From Prolixibacter sp. NT017 (GTDB lineage: Bacteria > Bacteroidota > Bacteroidia > Bacteroidales > Prolixibacteraceae): DNA of 64,000 bases. Both the position numbers and the translations under genes were made by a program. Numbering within the stretch: the stretch's first letter is position 1; every line of letters begins with the position of its first letter. Location: contig NZ_BLAV01000001.1 of NCBI RefSeq assembly GCF_009617875.1, forward strand, positions 4,464,001 through 4,528,000, in the 5' to 3' direction. Below, piece by piece: positions 1 through 8,840 of this stretch. A model generated the notes under the pieces. It saw only the letters and a list, made by a program, of their open reading frames with translations, was not told the DNA's origin and ran no database searches.

Positions 1-1197
1 GTTGAAGATTCCCATGTAAACGCCCATCTTATCTGCCGGAAGTGCATCGGACAGAAGCGAGTAGGGCATGGCCAGAATCGCTGCCCAGGCAATACCAATA
101 CCAACCATCGATATTAGCAATGAATTGGGAGTGTTGAGGAAATACATGGAAATGTAGCCTATTCCACCCAATGCCAACGCCAGTGAATAGGTCGATTTTC
201 TTCCGATGACACTGGCAATCTTGGTCATTACAATGGAGAACAGTGCGGCGAAGAGGCTGTATGCCCCAAATAAAATTCCGACCCAGTTTCCGGCTTCCTG
301 GTAAGCAGCAGAGGAAGCATCCCCGATGGGCGTTCCGTATATGTGCTGCGCGACTGCCGGCGTGGTATATACCCACATCAGGTAGAGCGCAAACCAGGAG
401 AAGAATTGTACGATAGCCAGTTGCGCCATCGTTTTGGGCATCTTGGTAAACAGTTCAAAGAATGCTTTCAGCCTGGTCGCCAACGATTTCTTTTCGGTTT
501 TATCGTTGCTCCACGTCTCATAATCGAGATCGTTCTGTTCGCAGTAAACTTCCGGCGGGTACTCTTTCGTTCTGAAAACGGTCCAGAGGACTGATAACAG
601 AAGAATACTACCTCCAATGTAAAAGGACCAGATTACTGAAGGTGGAACCTCGCCGCTGGGAGCTGTATTCCGGACATGTAAAATATTCGTCAGGAAATAC
701 GGTAATACGGAACCGACAACTGCTCCGGCATTGATGAGAAAGCTTTGGATAGAATAACCCAGGGTTCGTTGTCCCTCGGGGACCATATCGGCAACCAGTG
801 CACGGAAAGGTTGCATGGTAATATTAAAGGAACCGTCCATCAATGCAAACATCATGGCTCCGAAAATAATGGGAGGTATGATGGCCACCAGGGCCGATGC
901 ATTTGGCATAAGCCACATGGCAATGGTGGCTACCAGGGCACCTCCAAAGATGTATGGACCGCGCCGTCCCAGCCGGTTCCATGTGCGATCGCTTGCAGCG
1001 CCAACAATCGGTTGGACAATTAATCCCATTAAGGGAGCGGCCAGCCAGAAAAATGAAAGCGAATGCAAGTCGGCACCCAGATTTGAAAGAATACGGCTGA
1101 CATTGGCATTTTGCAGAGAAAATCCGATTTGGACTCCCAGAAAGCCGAAACTTACGTTCCAGATCTGCCAAAAGTTTAGGCGTGGTTTTTTTGCCAT
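1..1197 (-). CDS. MFS sugar transporter, maltooligosaccharide type (3' end cut by window edge)
   Basis: Inner-membrane carrier of the glycoside/SLC45-like branch of the major facilitator superfamily, probably importing maltose or maltodextrins. 399 codons are present with no stop; the gene runs off the left edge. The start is the ATG at 1197 (MAKKPRLNFWQIW). Visible features are repeated hydrophobic helices, the loop 2-3 motif SDRTWNRLGRRGP at about residues 69-81, and QPFRALVADMVPEGQR near residue 130. It lies 290 nt downstream of the LacI regulator on the same strand, behind its own promoter and a LacI-type operator. The context with SusCDE and two amylases supports an alpha-glucan product as substrate; the exact sugar is inferred. 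Confidence 0.85.
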   Translation of the reverse strand, partial: MAKKPRLNFWQIWNVSFGFLGVQIGFSLQNANVSRILSNLGADLHSLSFFWLAAPLMGLIVQPIVGAASDRTWNRLGRRGPYIFGGALVATIAMWLMPNASALVAIIPPIIFGAMMFALMDGSFNITMQPFRALVADMVPEGQRTLGYSIQSFLINAGAVVGSVLPYFLTNILHVRNTAPSGEVPPSVIWSFYIGGSILLLSVLWTVFRTKEYPPEVYCEQNDLDYETWSNDKTEKKSLATRLKAFFELFTKMPKTMAQLAIVQFFSWFALYLMWVYTTPAVAQHIYGTPIGDASSAAYQEAGNWVGILFGAYSLFAALFSIVMTKIASVIGRKSTYSLALALGGIGYISMYFLNTPNSLLISMVGIGIAWAAILAMPYSLLSDALPADKMGVYMGIFN

Positions 1198-1362
1198 ACG
1201 TTAATAATTATCGTCTGAATTAATAATTGAAACAGAGAAGCATATCAATGCACTAAAGCATAGAATACCTGTTGTTTCGTTCCTGAAAAGTAGATAGATC
1301 AATTCTGCGCCGGAAGCAATTCCGTGCTAAGTGGAAAGAATAGAATGGAATGATTTTCGGTT

Positions 1363-1393
1363 CAAAAATAGTTAAGCCACTCGTTTTTTGCAA
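1363..1393 (-). promoter_or_regulatory. Promoter of the MFS gene
   Basis: On the minus strand there is TTG (1393-1391), 20 nt, then TATTTTTG (1370-1363), an exact fit to the Bacteroidota pattern TTG-N18-20-TAnnTTTG. The predicted transcript start is near 1356, giving a leader of about 160 nt. An imperfect palindrome (1392-1406, AAGTGGTAACCGCTT) overlaps the upstream element. Confidence 0.6.
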
Positions 1394-1448
1394 GTGGTAA
1401 CCGCTTTTATATCAAAAAAATATAGTCTTCTTATTCAGGATACCTTAT

Positions 1449-1463
1449 TGCAATCGTTTGCGA
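1449..1463. promoter_or_regulatory. LacI-family operator ahead of the MFS gene
   Basis: The core GCAATCGTTTGCG (1450-1462) follows the usual LacI/GalR operator form, GCAA-n-CG-n-TTGC with a central CG. The same 13-mer occurs ahead of susC at 2675-2687. Its place, roughly 95 nt upstream of the predicted MFS transcript start, suits either activation or a looped repression complex. Confidence 0.65.
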
Positions 1464-1487
1464 TGCATAACATGTTTTATAGCGATT

Positions 1488-2504
1488 TTATATACTGCGG
1501 GTCGACTCCCGAATCACAAGGTTGGTATCGACTACTTTAGTATCGCCGTAGCTATAATTCGGATTAGCAATGCGTTTCAATAAAATACGAGTGGCTTCGG
1601 CACCCATCTCATAGCCATGCTGGTCTACCGAGCTTAATTTGGGTGTTGTAAAATCCGAGAACCGCCCTGCGGAAAATCCCATGATACTTACATCTTCCGG
1701 AACCCGGTATTCCCGGCGCTGGAGAGCCTTCATGGCTCCAATGGCCGTTAAATCGTTGTTCGCGAATATTCCGTCAGGTGGCTCCGGTAAATGCATCAGG
1801 TACTCGATGGCATTTTCGGCCAGTTCGACCGAATCGGCAGGGTAAACATACTCCTCTTTATAAGGAAGGCCTCCATCCCGCAATGCATCCTTGTATCCTT
1901 CCAAGCGTTTTTCACCGATAGCCAGATTTTGCGGAGCTGCCAGGTGAGCAATCCGTTTGCAGCCTGTTTTAACCAGATGTTGTGTTGCAGTGTAAGCGGC
2001 TTTGTGATCATCAATAATAACCTTATCGGAAGTAAAACCGGTTGCTATCCGATCGAAAAAAACCAGTGGTATGCCACTGTCTTCCAGCATGTGAAGATGT
2101 TCGAAATTGTGGGTCTCTTTCGATACGGAAACCATAACGCCCTCAGTGCGGTTGGACAGGAGTGCCTGCGCATTGGTTACTTCCCGCTCGTACTTTTCGT
2201 TCGACTGGAATATCATTACGTTATAGCCGGCTTCGTAGGCTACATCTTCGACCCCGCTAATGACCGAAGAGAAGAAATAATGGACGATTTCGGGAATGAT
2301 AACACCAATGGTGTTGGTGCGGCTACTCTTCAACGACAGGGCAACAGCGTTCGGCTTGTACCTTAGCTTTTTAGCCAGATCGTTTACCATACGCTTGGTT
2401 TCCACACTGATATCGGGATGGTCCTTCAGTGCCCTGGAAACTGTCGATGCAGAAATACCTAATTCTTTTGCTATGTCTTTAATGGTTACCTGACTACCCT
2501 TCAT
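1488..2504 (-). CDS. LacI/GalR-family transcriptional regulator of the starch locus
   Basis: DNA-binding sugar-responsive regulator of about 338 residues. The N-terminal helix-turn-helix reads VTIKDIAKELGISASTVSRA, followed by the hinge helix (YKPNAVALSLKSSRTN) and a periplasmic-binding-protein-like effector domain with NDLTAIGAMKAL near residue 255. The ATG at 2504 is preferred; the frame also allows an in-frame TTG at 2525. It sits between the MFS gene and susC, transcribed away from susC, with matching LacI-type operators on both sides. The likely ligand is maltose or a maltodextrin, inferred from the neighbours. Classical Bacteroides use SusR or hybrid two-component systems for starch; a LacI regulator with an MFS gene is an alternative arrangement. 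Confidence 0.92.
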   Translation of the reverse strand: MKGSQVTIKDIAKELGISASTVSRALKDHPDISVETKRMVNDLAKKLRYKPNAVALSLKSSRTNTIGVIIPEIVHYFFSSVISGVEDVAYEAGYNVMIFQSNEKYEREVTNAQALLSNRTEGVMVSVSKETHNFEHLHMLEDSGIPLVFFDRIATGFTSDKVIIDDHKAAYTATQHLVKTGCKRIAHLAAPQNLAIGEKRLEGYKDALRDGGLPYKEEYVYPADSVELAENAIEYLMHLPEPPDGIFANNDLTAIGAMKALQRREYRVPEDVSIMGFSAGRFSDFTTPKLSSVDQHGYEMGAEATRILLKRIANPNYSYGDTKVVDTNLVIRESTRSI

Positions 2505-2525
2505 TTTTTTTATTCCGCTGGTCAA

Positions 2526-2884
2526 ATATTATGAAAAGCACTACTTGTGTCAAAGTAAAGAAAATTTAAAGTAATCCAAAACATCTGAGCTGTAATATAT
2601 CCTTTCGGTTTTTTAACGAAGAGGGGCATTTTTCAATGAATATGTTATAAAACATGTTGAGTGCAAACGTCATCGCAATCGTTTGCGTTAAGAAATCATG
2701 ACCTAATGAACATAACAATACATTTATTTAAGGTTAAAAAATGTTTATTTGAATCGGAAATTAGTGTGATCAGCCCTGTTTCCGGAAAGAATAATGGATG
2801 ATTTTCAACTGTTTAATTCCTTTCTAAAAAGGAACTATTTCAATCGTATTAATTCTGTTTTTATGAACCTATAATTTGATCCTT
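2526..2884. promoter_or_regulatory. Divergent lacI/susC control region
   Basis: This 359-nt gap separates the regulator (minus) from susC (plus). It contains the operator at 2674-2687 and is AT-rich downstream of it. I see no exact TAnnTTTG box for susC; TATAATTTG at 2870-2878, just before the ATG, has one base too many between TA and TTTG. Confidence 0.5.
2674..2687. promoter_or_regulatory. LacI-family operator ahead of susC
   Basis: CGCAATCGTTTGCG is a near-perfect palindrome with central CG. A second, overlapping symmetry is GCAAACG (2663-2669) with CGTTTGC (2680-2686). It lies about 200 nt upstream of susC and about 170 nt upstream of lacI, so it could control both divergent genes. Confidence 0.7.
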
Positions 2885-5800
2885 ATGAAGTTTGTCTTTG
2901 GAAAATTGCATGTTTTGTTGCTGTTCTCAGCACTACTCATGGCAAACGTGTCATTTGCGCAAGAAATGACAATTACCGGTAAGGTCACAGATGTAACTAC
3001 CAAGGAACCGTTGGTGGGGGCAACAGTTGTGATTGCCGGTACTACAAATGGTACAACAACCGACTTTGATGGTAACTACCGGTTGAATGTGACCAAGGGC
3101 CAGAAGCTGGTATATTCGTTTATCGGCTATAAATCACAAACACTCACTGTGGGCGCTCAGTCAACGATCAACGTTGCGATGCAGGTTGAAACAAAAGGGC
3201 TTGATCAGGTCGTAGTGATTGGTTATGGTCAGGTTAAAAAAGATGACGCGACTGGCTCGGTCGCTGTTGTTGGAACTGACGATTTTAACAAAGGAGCTAT
3301 TACCTCGCCACAGGACTTGTTGGTTGGTAAAAGTGCCGGTGTGGTGATTACTTCCAACAGTGGTGCACCGGGTAGTGGAGCTACTATTCGTATTCGTGGA
3401 GGCTCATCCATGAGTGCCAGCAATGATCCGTTGATTGTGATTGACGGAATGCCTGTAGCTGGCGGTGGAATCAGTGGTAGCAGTAACCCGTTGAACTCCA
3501 TCAACCCGAATGACATCAAATCGTTCACTGTTCTGAAAGATGCTTCGGCTACTGCTATTTATGGTTCGCGAGCATCGAATGGTGTAATCATTATTACTAC
3601 CAAAAAAAGTAAAGCTGGTACACCATTCCACGTTGAATACAACGGAAATGTATCGGTTAGCTACGCTCCTAAGTTTGTTGACGTACTAACCGGCGATCAG
3701 CTTCGCACGATGGTGAGTGATTTGGTTCAGCAAGGTTACCCGGGATTAAGCTCCAGTGCCGAAAATCGTTTGGGCAATGCGAATACTGACTGGCAGAGTG
3801 AAATCTACCGAACAGCTATTTCTCACGATCATAACATTAGTTTTACAGGCTCGTTTAAAGACATTCCTTATCGCGTTTCATATGGTTATACCGATCAGAA
3901 AGGTATTTTGAAATCAACTGATATGAAAAGGAATACACTGGCTGTTAATTTGAACCCCTCGCTGTTGGATAACAGACTTCAGATTAACGTGAGTTTGAAG
4001 GGAATGCACAACAATAACAATTTTGGTAACACAGGTGCCGTTGGTTCCGCCGTTGCATTTGACCCGACTCAACCTGTTATGAACGGTAACACGAAGTACG
4101 GAGGTTATTTTACCTGGACTAACCTGGAAGACAACCTACCCGACGGCTCGATGAATCCTGATGGTTATCCGAACCCAATTGGTGTCAGCAACCCGGTTGC
4201 CCTGATTAACCAGACGGATAACCGTTCAACTGTTCAGCGTTTCATTGGAAATGCTCAGGTGAATTATGCCTTCAAATTTCTGGAGGGGTTAAAAGCAAAC
4301 CTGAATACTGGTTATGACTATACTGATAGTAAAGGACACAATAATGCACCTGATAGTGCTCCGTGGACTTATCGTTCTGGTATCGGTCAGAAAATCGATT
4401 ATACCGCACAGGTAAAGAATGAGTTGCTCGATTTATACCTGAACTACGTTAAATCACTTGGTGTTCACAAATTCGATGTAACAGCAGGATATTCATGGCA
4501 GCATTTTTGGAGAAAAGGCTCTAATTTCAACCGTAATGGTGATGGAACTCAGGTAGCTGAAGATTCAAAATATATTAATGAAAACTACCTTGTTTCATTC
4601 TTTGGTCGTTTGAATTATACGCTGAATGACAAGTATTTGTTTACATTTACTTTGCGTGATGATGGTTCTTCTCGTTTTGGGCCGAATAACCGTTGGGGAC
4701 TGTTCCCGGCTGCAGCGTTTGCCTGGAAGATCAACAAGGAAGGATTCCTGGCAGATTCGAAAGTAGTTTCAGATCTAAAACTGAGATTAGGTTATGGTAT
4801 TACTGGTCAGCAAGATATTTCTGACAATTATTATCCTTACCTGGCGTTGTACCGACTAGGTGAGTCGACAGCTCAGTATCAGTTTGGAAATCAATTCTAC
4901 AGTACGCTGCGCCCAAATCCTTACGATGCTAACATCAAGTGGGAATCAACAACAACCTATAATGTTGGATTGGATTTCGGATTCCTGAATAACCGGATTT
5001 CCGGTAGCATTGATGCTTATTTGAGAAAGACCTCTGATTTGTTGAACAACATTCCGATTGCTGCCGGTACCAACTTTTCGAACTTCCTGACAACGAACGT
5101 AGGTGATTTGGAGAACAAGGGTATTGAATTCTCACTGGATGCAAAGCCGGTGTCAACAAAAGACTGGATGTGGGACCTTGGATTTAATCTTTCATATAAT
5201 AAAAACAAGATTACCAAGTTGACCATGACAGATGACCCGAACTATGCTGGTGTGAACGTTGGCGGTATCGCCGGTGGTGTTGGTAACTTTATCCAGAATA
5301 ACCAGGTTGGTTTCCCGGTAAACTCGTTCTATGTATTCCAACAGGTTTACGATAAGAATGGAAAACCAATCGAAGGTTTGTATGTCGATCGGAGTGGTCA
5401 GGGTGGTAATGTTAGCAGCAACAACCTGAACAAATATCACTATAAGACACCTGCACCCGATGTAATGATGGGGATTTCTTCACGTTTGTCATACAAACAG
5501 TTTGACTTCTCTTTCTCCGGCAGGATTAGTCTTGGTAACTATGTATACAATAACGTTGCGTCTGACAGAGCATTGTATTCGTCTATTTACAATCAATCAG
5601 GCTTTTTTAACAACGTACCAACGGCTATCTACAAAACCAACTTCTCCGATCCGCAGTATTGGTCAGATTACTATGTTGAGAACGCTTCATACTTCAAAAT
5701 GGATAATATGAGCGTTGGATACAACTTTGACCATTTCCTGACTGACAAATTGAAAGGTCGCTTGAGTTTTACTGTTCAAAATGCCTTTACAATTACTGAT

Positions 5801-5896
5801 TACTCTGGCTTAGATCCGGAAGTTGATGGAGGTATTGACAACAATATCTATCCGCGTCCCCGGACCTTCCTGCTCGGTGTGAATTTGTCTTTCTAA
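2885..5896 (+). CDS. susC: SusC-like TonB-dependent outer membrane glycan transporter
   Basis: Outer-membrane importer of about 1003 residues that forms a lidded channel with the SusD protein. The chosen ATG at 2885 gives a clear signal peptide ending in SFAQ; a TTG nine bases upstream is unlikely. Order of parts: carboxypeptidase-like regulatory domain (about 30-110, EPLVGATVVIAGT), a TonB-box-like GLDQVVVIGYGQ stretch, plug domain with IRIRGG and VLKDASATAIYGSRASNG typical of SusC/RagA proteins, and a long beta-barrel ending in FLLGVNLSF. susD follows after 19 nt and susE after that, so the three are co-transcribed. The starch substrate is inferred from the amylases. Confidence 0.95.
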   Translation: MKFVFGKLHVLLLFSALLMANVSFAQEMTITGKVTDVTTKEPLVGATVVIAGTTNGTTTDFDGNYRLNVTKGQKLVYSFIGYKSQTLTVGAQSTINVAMQVETKGLDQVVVIGYGQVKKDDATGSVAVVGTDDFNKGAITSPQDLLVGKSAGVVITSNSGAPGSGATIRIRGGSSMSASNDPLIVIDGMPVAGGGISGSSNPLNSINPNDIKSFTVLKDASATAIYGSRASNGVIIITTKKSKAGTPFHVEYNGNVSVSYAPKFVDVLTGDQLRTMVSDLVQQGYPGLSSSAENRLGNANTDWQSEIYRTAISHDHNISFTGSFKDIPYRVSYGYTDQKGILKSTDMKRNTLAVNLNPSLLDNRLQINVSLKGMHNNNNFGNTGAVGSAVAFDPTQPVMNGNTKYGGYFTWTNLEDNLPDGSMNPDGYPNPIGVSNPVALINQTDNRSTVQRFIGNAQVNYAFKFLEGLKANLNTGYDYTDSKGHNNAPDSAPWTYRSGIGQKIDYTAQVKNELLDLYLNYVKSLGVHKFDVTAGYSWQHFWRKGSNFNRNGDGTQVAEDSKYINENYLVSFFGRLNYTLNDKYLFTFTLRDDGSSRFGPNNRWGLFPAAAFAWKINKEGFLADSKVVSDLKLRLGYGITGQQDISDNYYPYLALYRLGESTAQYQFGNQFYSTLRPNPYDANIKWESTTTYNVGLDFGFLNNRISGSIDAYLRKTSDLLNNIPIAAGTNFSNFLTTNVGDLENKGIEFSLDAKPVSTKDWMWDLGFNLSYNKNKITKLTMTDDPNYAGVNVGGIAGGVGNFIQNNQVGFPVNSFYVFQQVYDKNGKPIEGLYVDRSGQGGNVSSNNLNKYHYKTPAPDVMMGISSRLSYKQFDFSFSGRISLGNYVYNNVASDRALYSSIYNQSGFFNNVPTAIYKTNFSDPQYWSDYYVENASYFKMDNMSVGYNFDHFLTDKLKGRLSFTVQNAFTITDYSGLDPEVDGGIDNNIYPRPRTFLLGVNLSF

Positions 5897-5915
5897 CGCA
5901 AAAAAAGATTCGAAC

Positions 5916-7481
5916 ATGAAATATTTCAATAAAATATTATTTCCAACACTGGTCATCCTGCTTTCTTTGATGACTTCGTGTGTGAACGATTTGGATGTCG
6001 TTCCGTTGGATAAAACGCTAATCACTTCTGCAAACGTTTATGATAGTCCGGAAGCATATAAAGAAGGACTTGCCAAACTGTACGCTTCTTTTGCTGTAAG
6101 TGGACAGAGAGGGCCTTCAGGCTTGCCCGATATTTCCGGAATTGATGAAGGGTTTAGTAACTACCTACGGCAGTACTGGAATGTTCAGGAATTGCCCACT
6201 GATGAAGCCGTAATGGCATGGAATGATGCTACAATTAAGGATTTTCACTGGATGACCTGGACACCCAACGACGTTTTCATTGGTGCTATGTATTCACGAA
6301 TTTTTTACACCGTGGCGATTAGCAATGAGTACATCCGTGCGACGGCAGGTAGTCAGGACCCCGATATTCAACGATATAATGCAGAAGCTCGTTTCATTAG
6401 GGCATTGGCTTATTATCACGCTCTTGACCTGTTTGGAAATGTAACGTTTGTGACTGAGAAAGATCTTCCGGGAGCTTTCTTCCCGCAGCAGATTTCCAGG
6501 GCAGACTTGTTTAAATATATCGAAACTGAACTTTTGGATATCCAGGATAAGCTTGGAGCTCCCGGTTTCGAATATGGTCGTGCAGACCAGGGGGCCGATT
6601 GGACACTGCTGGCAACTCTTTATCTGAATGCCGGTGTTTATACCGGACAGGATCGTTACGCCGACTGTATTACTTACTGTAATAAGGTCATCAGTTCAGG
6701 AGCTTACTCGCTGGCACCGAAGTATGCCAATAACTTCGTTGCTGACAACAACAAAAGCCCAGAAATGATTTTCTCAATCGGAAGTGATGGTGATCATACT
6801 CGTTCGTACGGTGGTATGACTTACCTGATTCACGCGGCTATTGGTGGTTCCATGCCATCCGCTGACTTTGGTGTCGGCGGTGGTTGGGGGGGTATCCGCA
6901 CGACCAAAGCATTGGTTAATAAGTTCAGCGATCCGAGTGGTTCAACCGACCAGCGCGCTATGTTCTGGACAGACGGACAGTCTTTGGAAATCAATGATAT
7001 CGCTACATTCACCGATGGTTATGGCATTACCAAATTCAAAAACGTGAATGCCGACGGTAGTCCGGCTGTTCACCCGCATCCTGATTTTGTATGTACCGAC
7101 TTCCCTGTGTTCCGTCTGGCTGATGTTTACCTGATGTATGCAGAGTCTTTTTTACGTGGCGGAGGCGGTGATGCTGCAACTGCTCTGGGATATGTAAATG
7201 CTTTGAGAGAACGTGCCTACGGTGATGCTTCTGGTGATATCAACCAAAGTCAGTTAACGCTTGACTTTATTTTGAATGAACGTGCGCGCGAACTGTATTG
7301 GGAAGGTCATAGAAGAACTGACCTGATCCGTTTCGGAGAATTTACATCTGATGCCTACTTGTGGCCCTGGAAAGGAAAAGTGAAGGATGGTAAGGCTGTT
7401 GAATCTTATCGTACTTTGTATCCTATTCCGGCAGCCGAACTGGGAGCCAATCCGAATTTGAAACAAAATCCAGGTTATTAA
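5916..7481 (+). CDS. susD: SusD-like starch-binding outer membrane lipoprotein
   Basis: Surface lipoprotein of 521 residues that binds glycan and caps the SusC channel. Signal peptidase II site at Cys22 (LMTSC). The body is alpha-helical with TPR-like segments, for example NAEARFIRALAYYHALDLFG near residue 155, and the family's conserved C-terminal part (LNERARELYWEGHRRTDLIRFG near residue 450). It ends at the frequent SusD finish of KQNPGY. Spacing to both neighbours is under 20 nt. Confidence 0.95.
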   Translation: MKYFNKILFPTLVILLSLMTSCVNDLDVVPLDKTLITSANVYDSPEAYKEGLAKLYASFAVSGQRGPSGLPDISGIDEGFSNYLRQYWNVQELPTDEAVMAWNDATIKDFHWMTWTPNDVFIGAMYSRIFYTVAISNEYIRATAGSQDPDIQRYNAEARFIRALAYYHALDLFGNVTFVTEKDLPGAFFPQQISRADLFKYIETELLDIQDKLGAPGFEYGRADQGADWTLLATLYLNAGVYTGQDRYADCITYCNKVISSGAYSLAPKYANNFVADNNKSPEMIFSIGSDGDHTRSYGGMTYLIHAAIGGSMPSADFGVGGGWGGIRTTKALVNKFSDPSGSTDQRAMFWTDGQSLEINDIATFTDGYGITKFKNVNADGSPAVHPHPDFVCTDFPVFRLADVYLMYAESFLRGGGGDAATALGYVNALRERAYGDASGDINQSQLTLDFILNERARELYWEGHRRTDLIRFGEFTSDAYLWPWKGKVKDGKAVESYRTLYPIPAAELGANPNLKQNPGY

Positions 7482-7498
7482 TTTTTAAATGAAGAAAG

Positions 7499-8593
7499 AT
7501 GAAGTATATCTTAAATTCAATATTGTTCTTGTTTGTCCTGGGGATTGTAAGTTCATGTACCCAAAAGGATTTAACAATATATAATCCGGACAATGCCACC
7601 GGACCAACATTGACCATGCCGTCTTCTGTTACTATGTCGATGGACAATAAGGCGGATTCGGTAGAATTTAGCTGGACGCCCTCAGACTACAACCTTCAAG
7701 TAGCGGTAACCTATTCGTTGCAAATGGATACTGTCGGTGATAATTTTGCAAATGCGTACACTCTTTACAGTGGAGCAGATGATCATTTTTCCATTACGGT
7801 TGGAGACTTAAACTCAGCTTTGATGGGGCAGCTGGAACTACCTGCAGAGCAAAGTGCTTCCGTAGAGTTTCGCGTTGTTTCCAATATTAGTGATAATGTA
7901 GCTGATCTGAACAGCGCTTCACAGTCTATCGATTTGACTCCTTACAAAACTGTTTTCCCGCCCATTTACATGATTGGAGCGGCTACGGGCGGATGGGATA
8001 CTTCTCTGGCTGTGGAAATGCCAAGCACTGAGCCAAACGTTTATTCAACCATTGCTAAATTTACGCAGGATCAGGCGTTCCGTTTCTTCGCTCAACCCGA
8101 CTGGGGGCCGACAAGCTACAATTATCCTTATTTCGAATCAGGAACCATTAGCAGTTTGCTGGAGAATGCACAGGACGGCGATAGTAACTTCCAATTCTTG
8201 GGAGCAACTGGATACTACCGCATTACTGTTAACCTGAAAACGCTGACTGTGGATATGACTTCTGTACCGGAGCCGGTTATGTACATGACGGGAGCCGCCA
8301 TTGGAGGTTGGGATCAACCAGGAACAGGTGCCAGTGTGAAAATGACATTCGTGAAAGAAAACGTTTGGAAAGGAACGGCTGACTTTATCAGCGGTGAGGC
8401 GTTCCGCTTCTTCGCACAAGCTGATTGGGGCCCTACAAGTTACAACTATCCATATTTTGCTGATGGTACCGTGGATCCGATGTTGGAAGATGCACAGGAT
8501 GGCGACAATAACTTCAAATTTACCGGAACTAGCGGTACATATGAGATAACCTTGAATCTTAATGATTTGACGGTTACTATGACTGCTCAGTAA
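7499..8593 (+). CDS. susE: SusE-like starch-binding lipoprotein with two tandem modules
   Basis: Outer-membrane lipoprotein of 364 residues, lipidated at Cys20 (GIVSSC). After a SusE-type N-terminal domain (about 30-150, VEFSWTPSD) come two copies of a module of about 100 residues. Both contain a YM-GAA-GGWD start, an AFRFFAQ-DWGPTSYNYPYF core and an L-DAQDGD/L-NAQDGD segment. The modules resemble the starch-binding domains of SusE/SusF, where aromatic residues stack on glucose rings; the Trp and Tyr residues in the core fit that. It probably holds starch at the cell surface for the amylase. Immediately downstream is a long inverted repeat before the amylase gene. Confidence 0.88.
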   Translation: MKYILNSILFLFVLGIVSSCTQKDLTIYNPDNATGPTLTMPSSVTMSMDNKADSVEFSWTPSDYNLQVAVTYSLQMDTVGDNFANAYTLYSGADDHFSITVGDLNSALMGQLELPAEQSASVEFRVVSNISDNVADLNSASQSIDLTPYKTVFPPIYMIGAATGGWDTSLAVEMPSTEPNVYSTIAKFTQDQAFRFFAQPDWGPTSYNYPYFESGTISSLLENAQDGDSNFQFLGATGYYRITVNLKTLTVDMTSVPEPVMYMTGAAIGGWDQPGTGASVKMTFVKENVWKGTADFISGEAFRFFAQADWGPTSYNYPYFADGTVDPMLEDAQDGDNNFKFTGTSGTYEITLNLNDLTVTMTAQ

Positions 8594-8700
8594 ATGGGTA
8601 TAGAAGAATCTGAATTAGCGCTTTCACCGCAAAGGGCACAATAAAGACAAGTCATTTCTTGTAGAAAGAAGCCAGTTTAGATTTTCTTCCATAAATAAAC

Positions 8701-8795
8701 AGGGGATGCCTGAAAAAGAGCTTCTGTTCGGGTGGTAAAGGCCAATTTTCATCGAAAGGCTCGATACTATCAGGATGTCTTTTCAGGGATCCCCT
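8701..8795 (+). promoter_or_regulatory. Intercistronic stem-loop between susE and amylase
   Basis: The stretch beginning AGGGGATGCCTGAAAA (8701) pairs with one ending TTTTCAGGGATCCCCT (8795), a stem of about 17 bp with one mismatch and one bulge, enclosing about 58 nt. It could protect the susCDE part of the message or reduce read-through. The following T-run is weak, so a strong terminator is unlikely. Confidence 0.5.
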
Positions 8796-8840
8796 TTTCA
8801 ATCTTTAACTTTCTGGATGAATACCATTTTCCGGTTTCGC

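Noticed and set aside
8775..8840. Upstream start for the first amylase
   Set aside because: It would place the start inside the stem-loop and add 22 residues before a good signal peptide.
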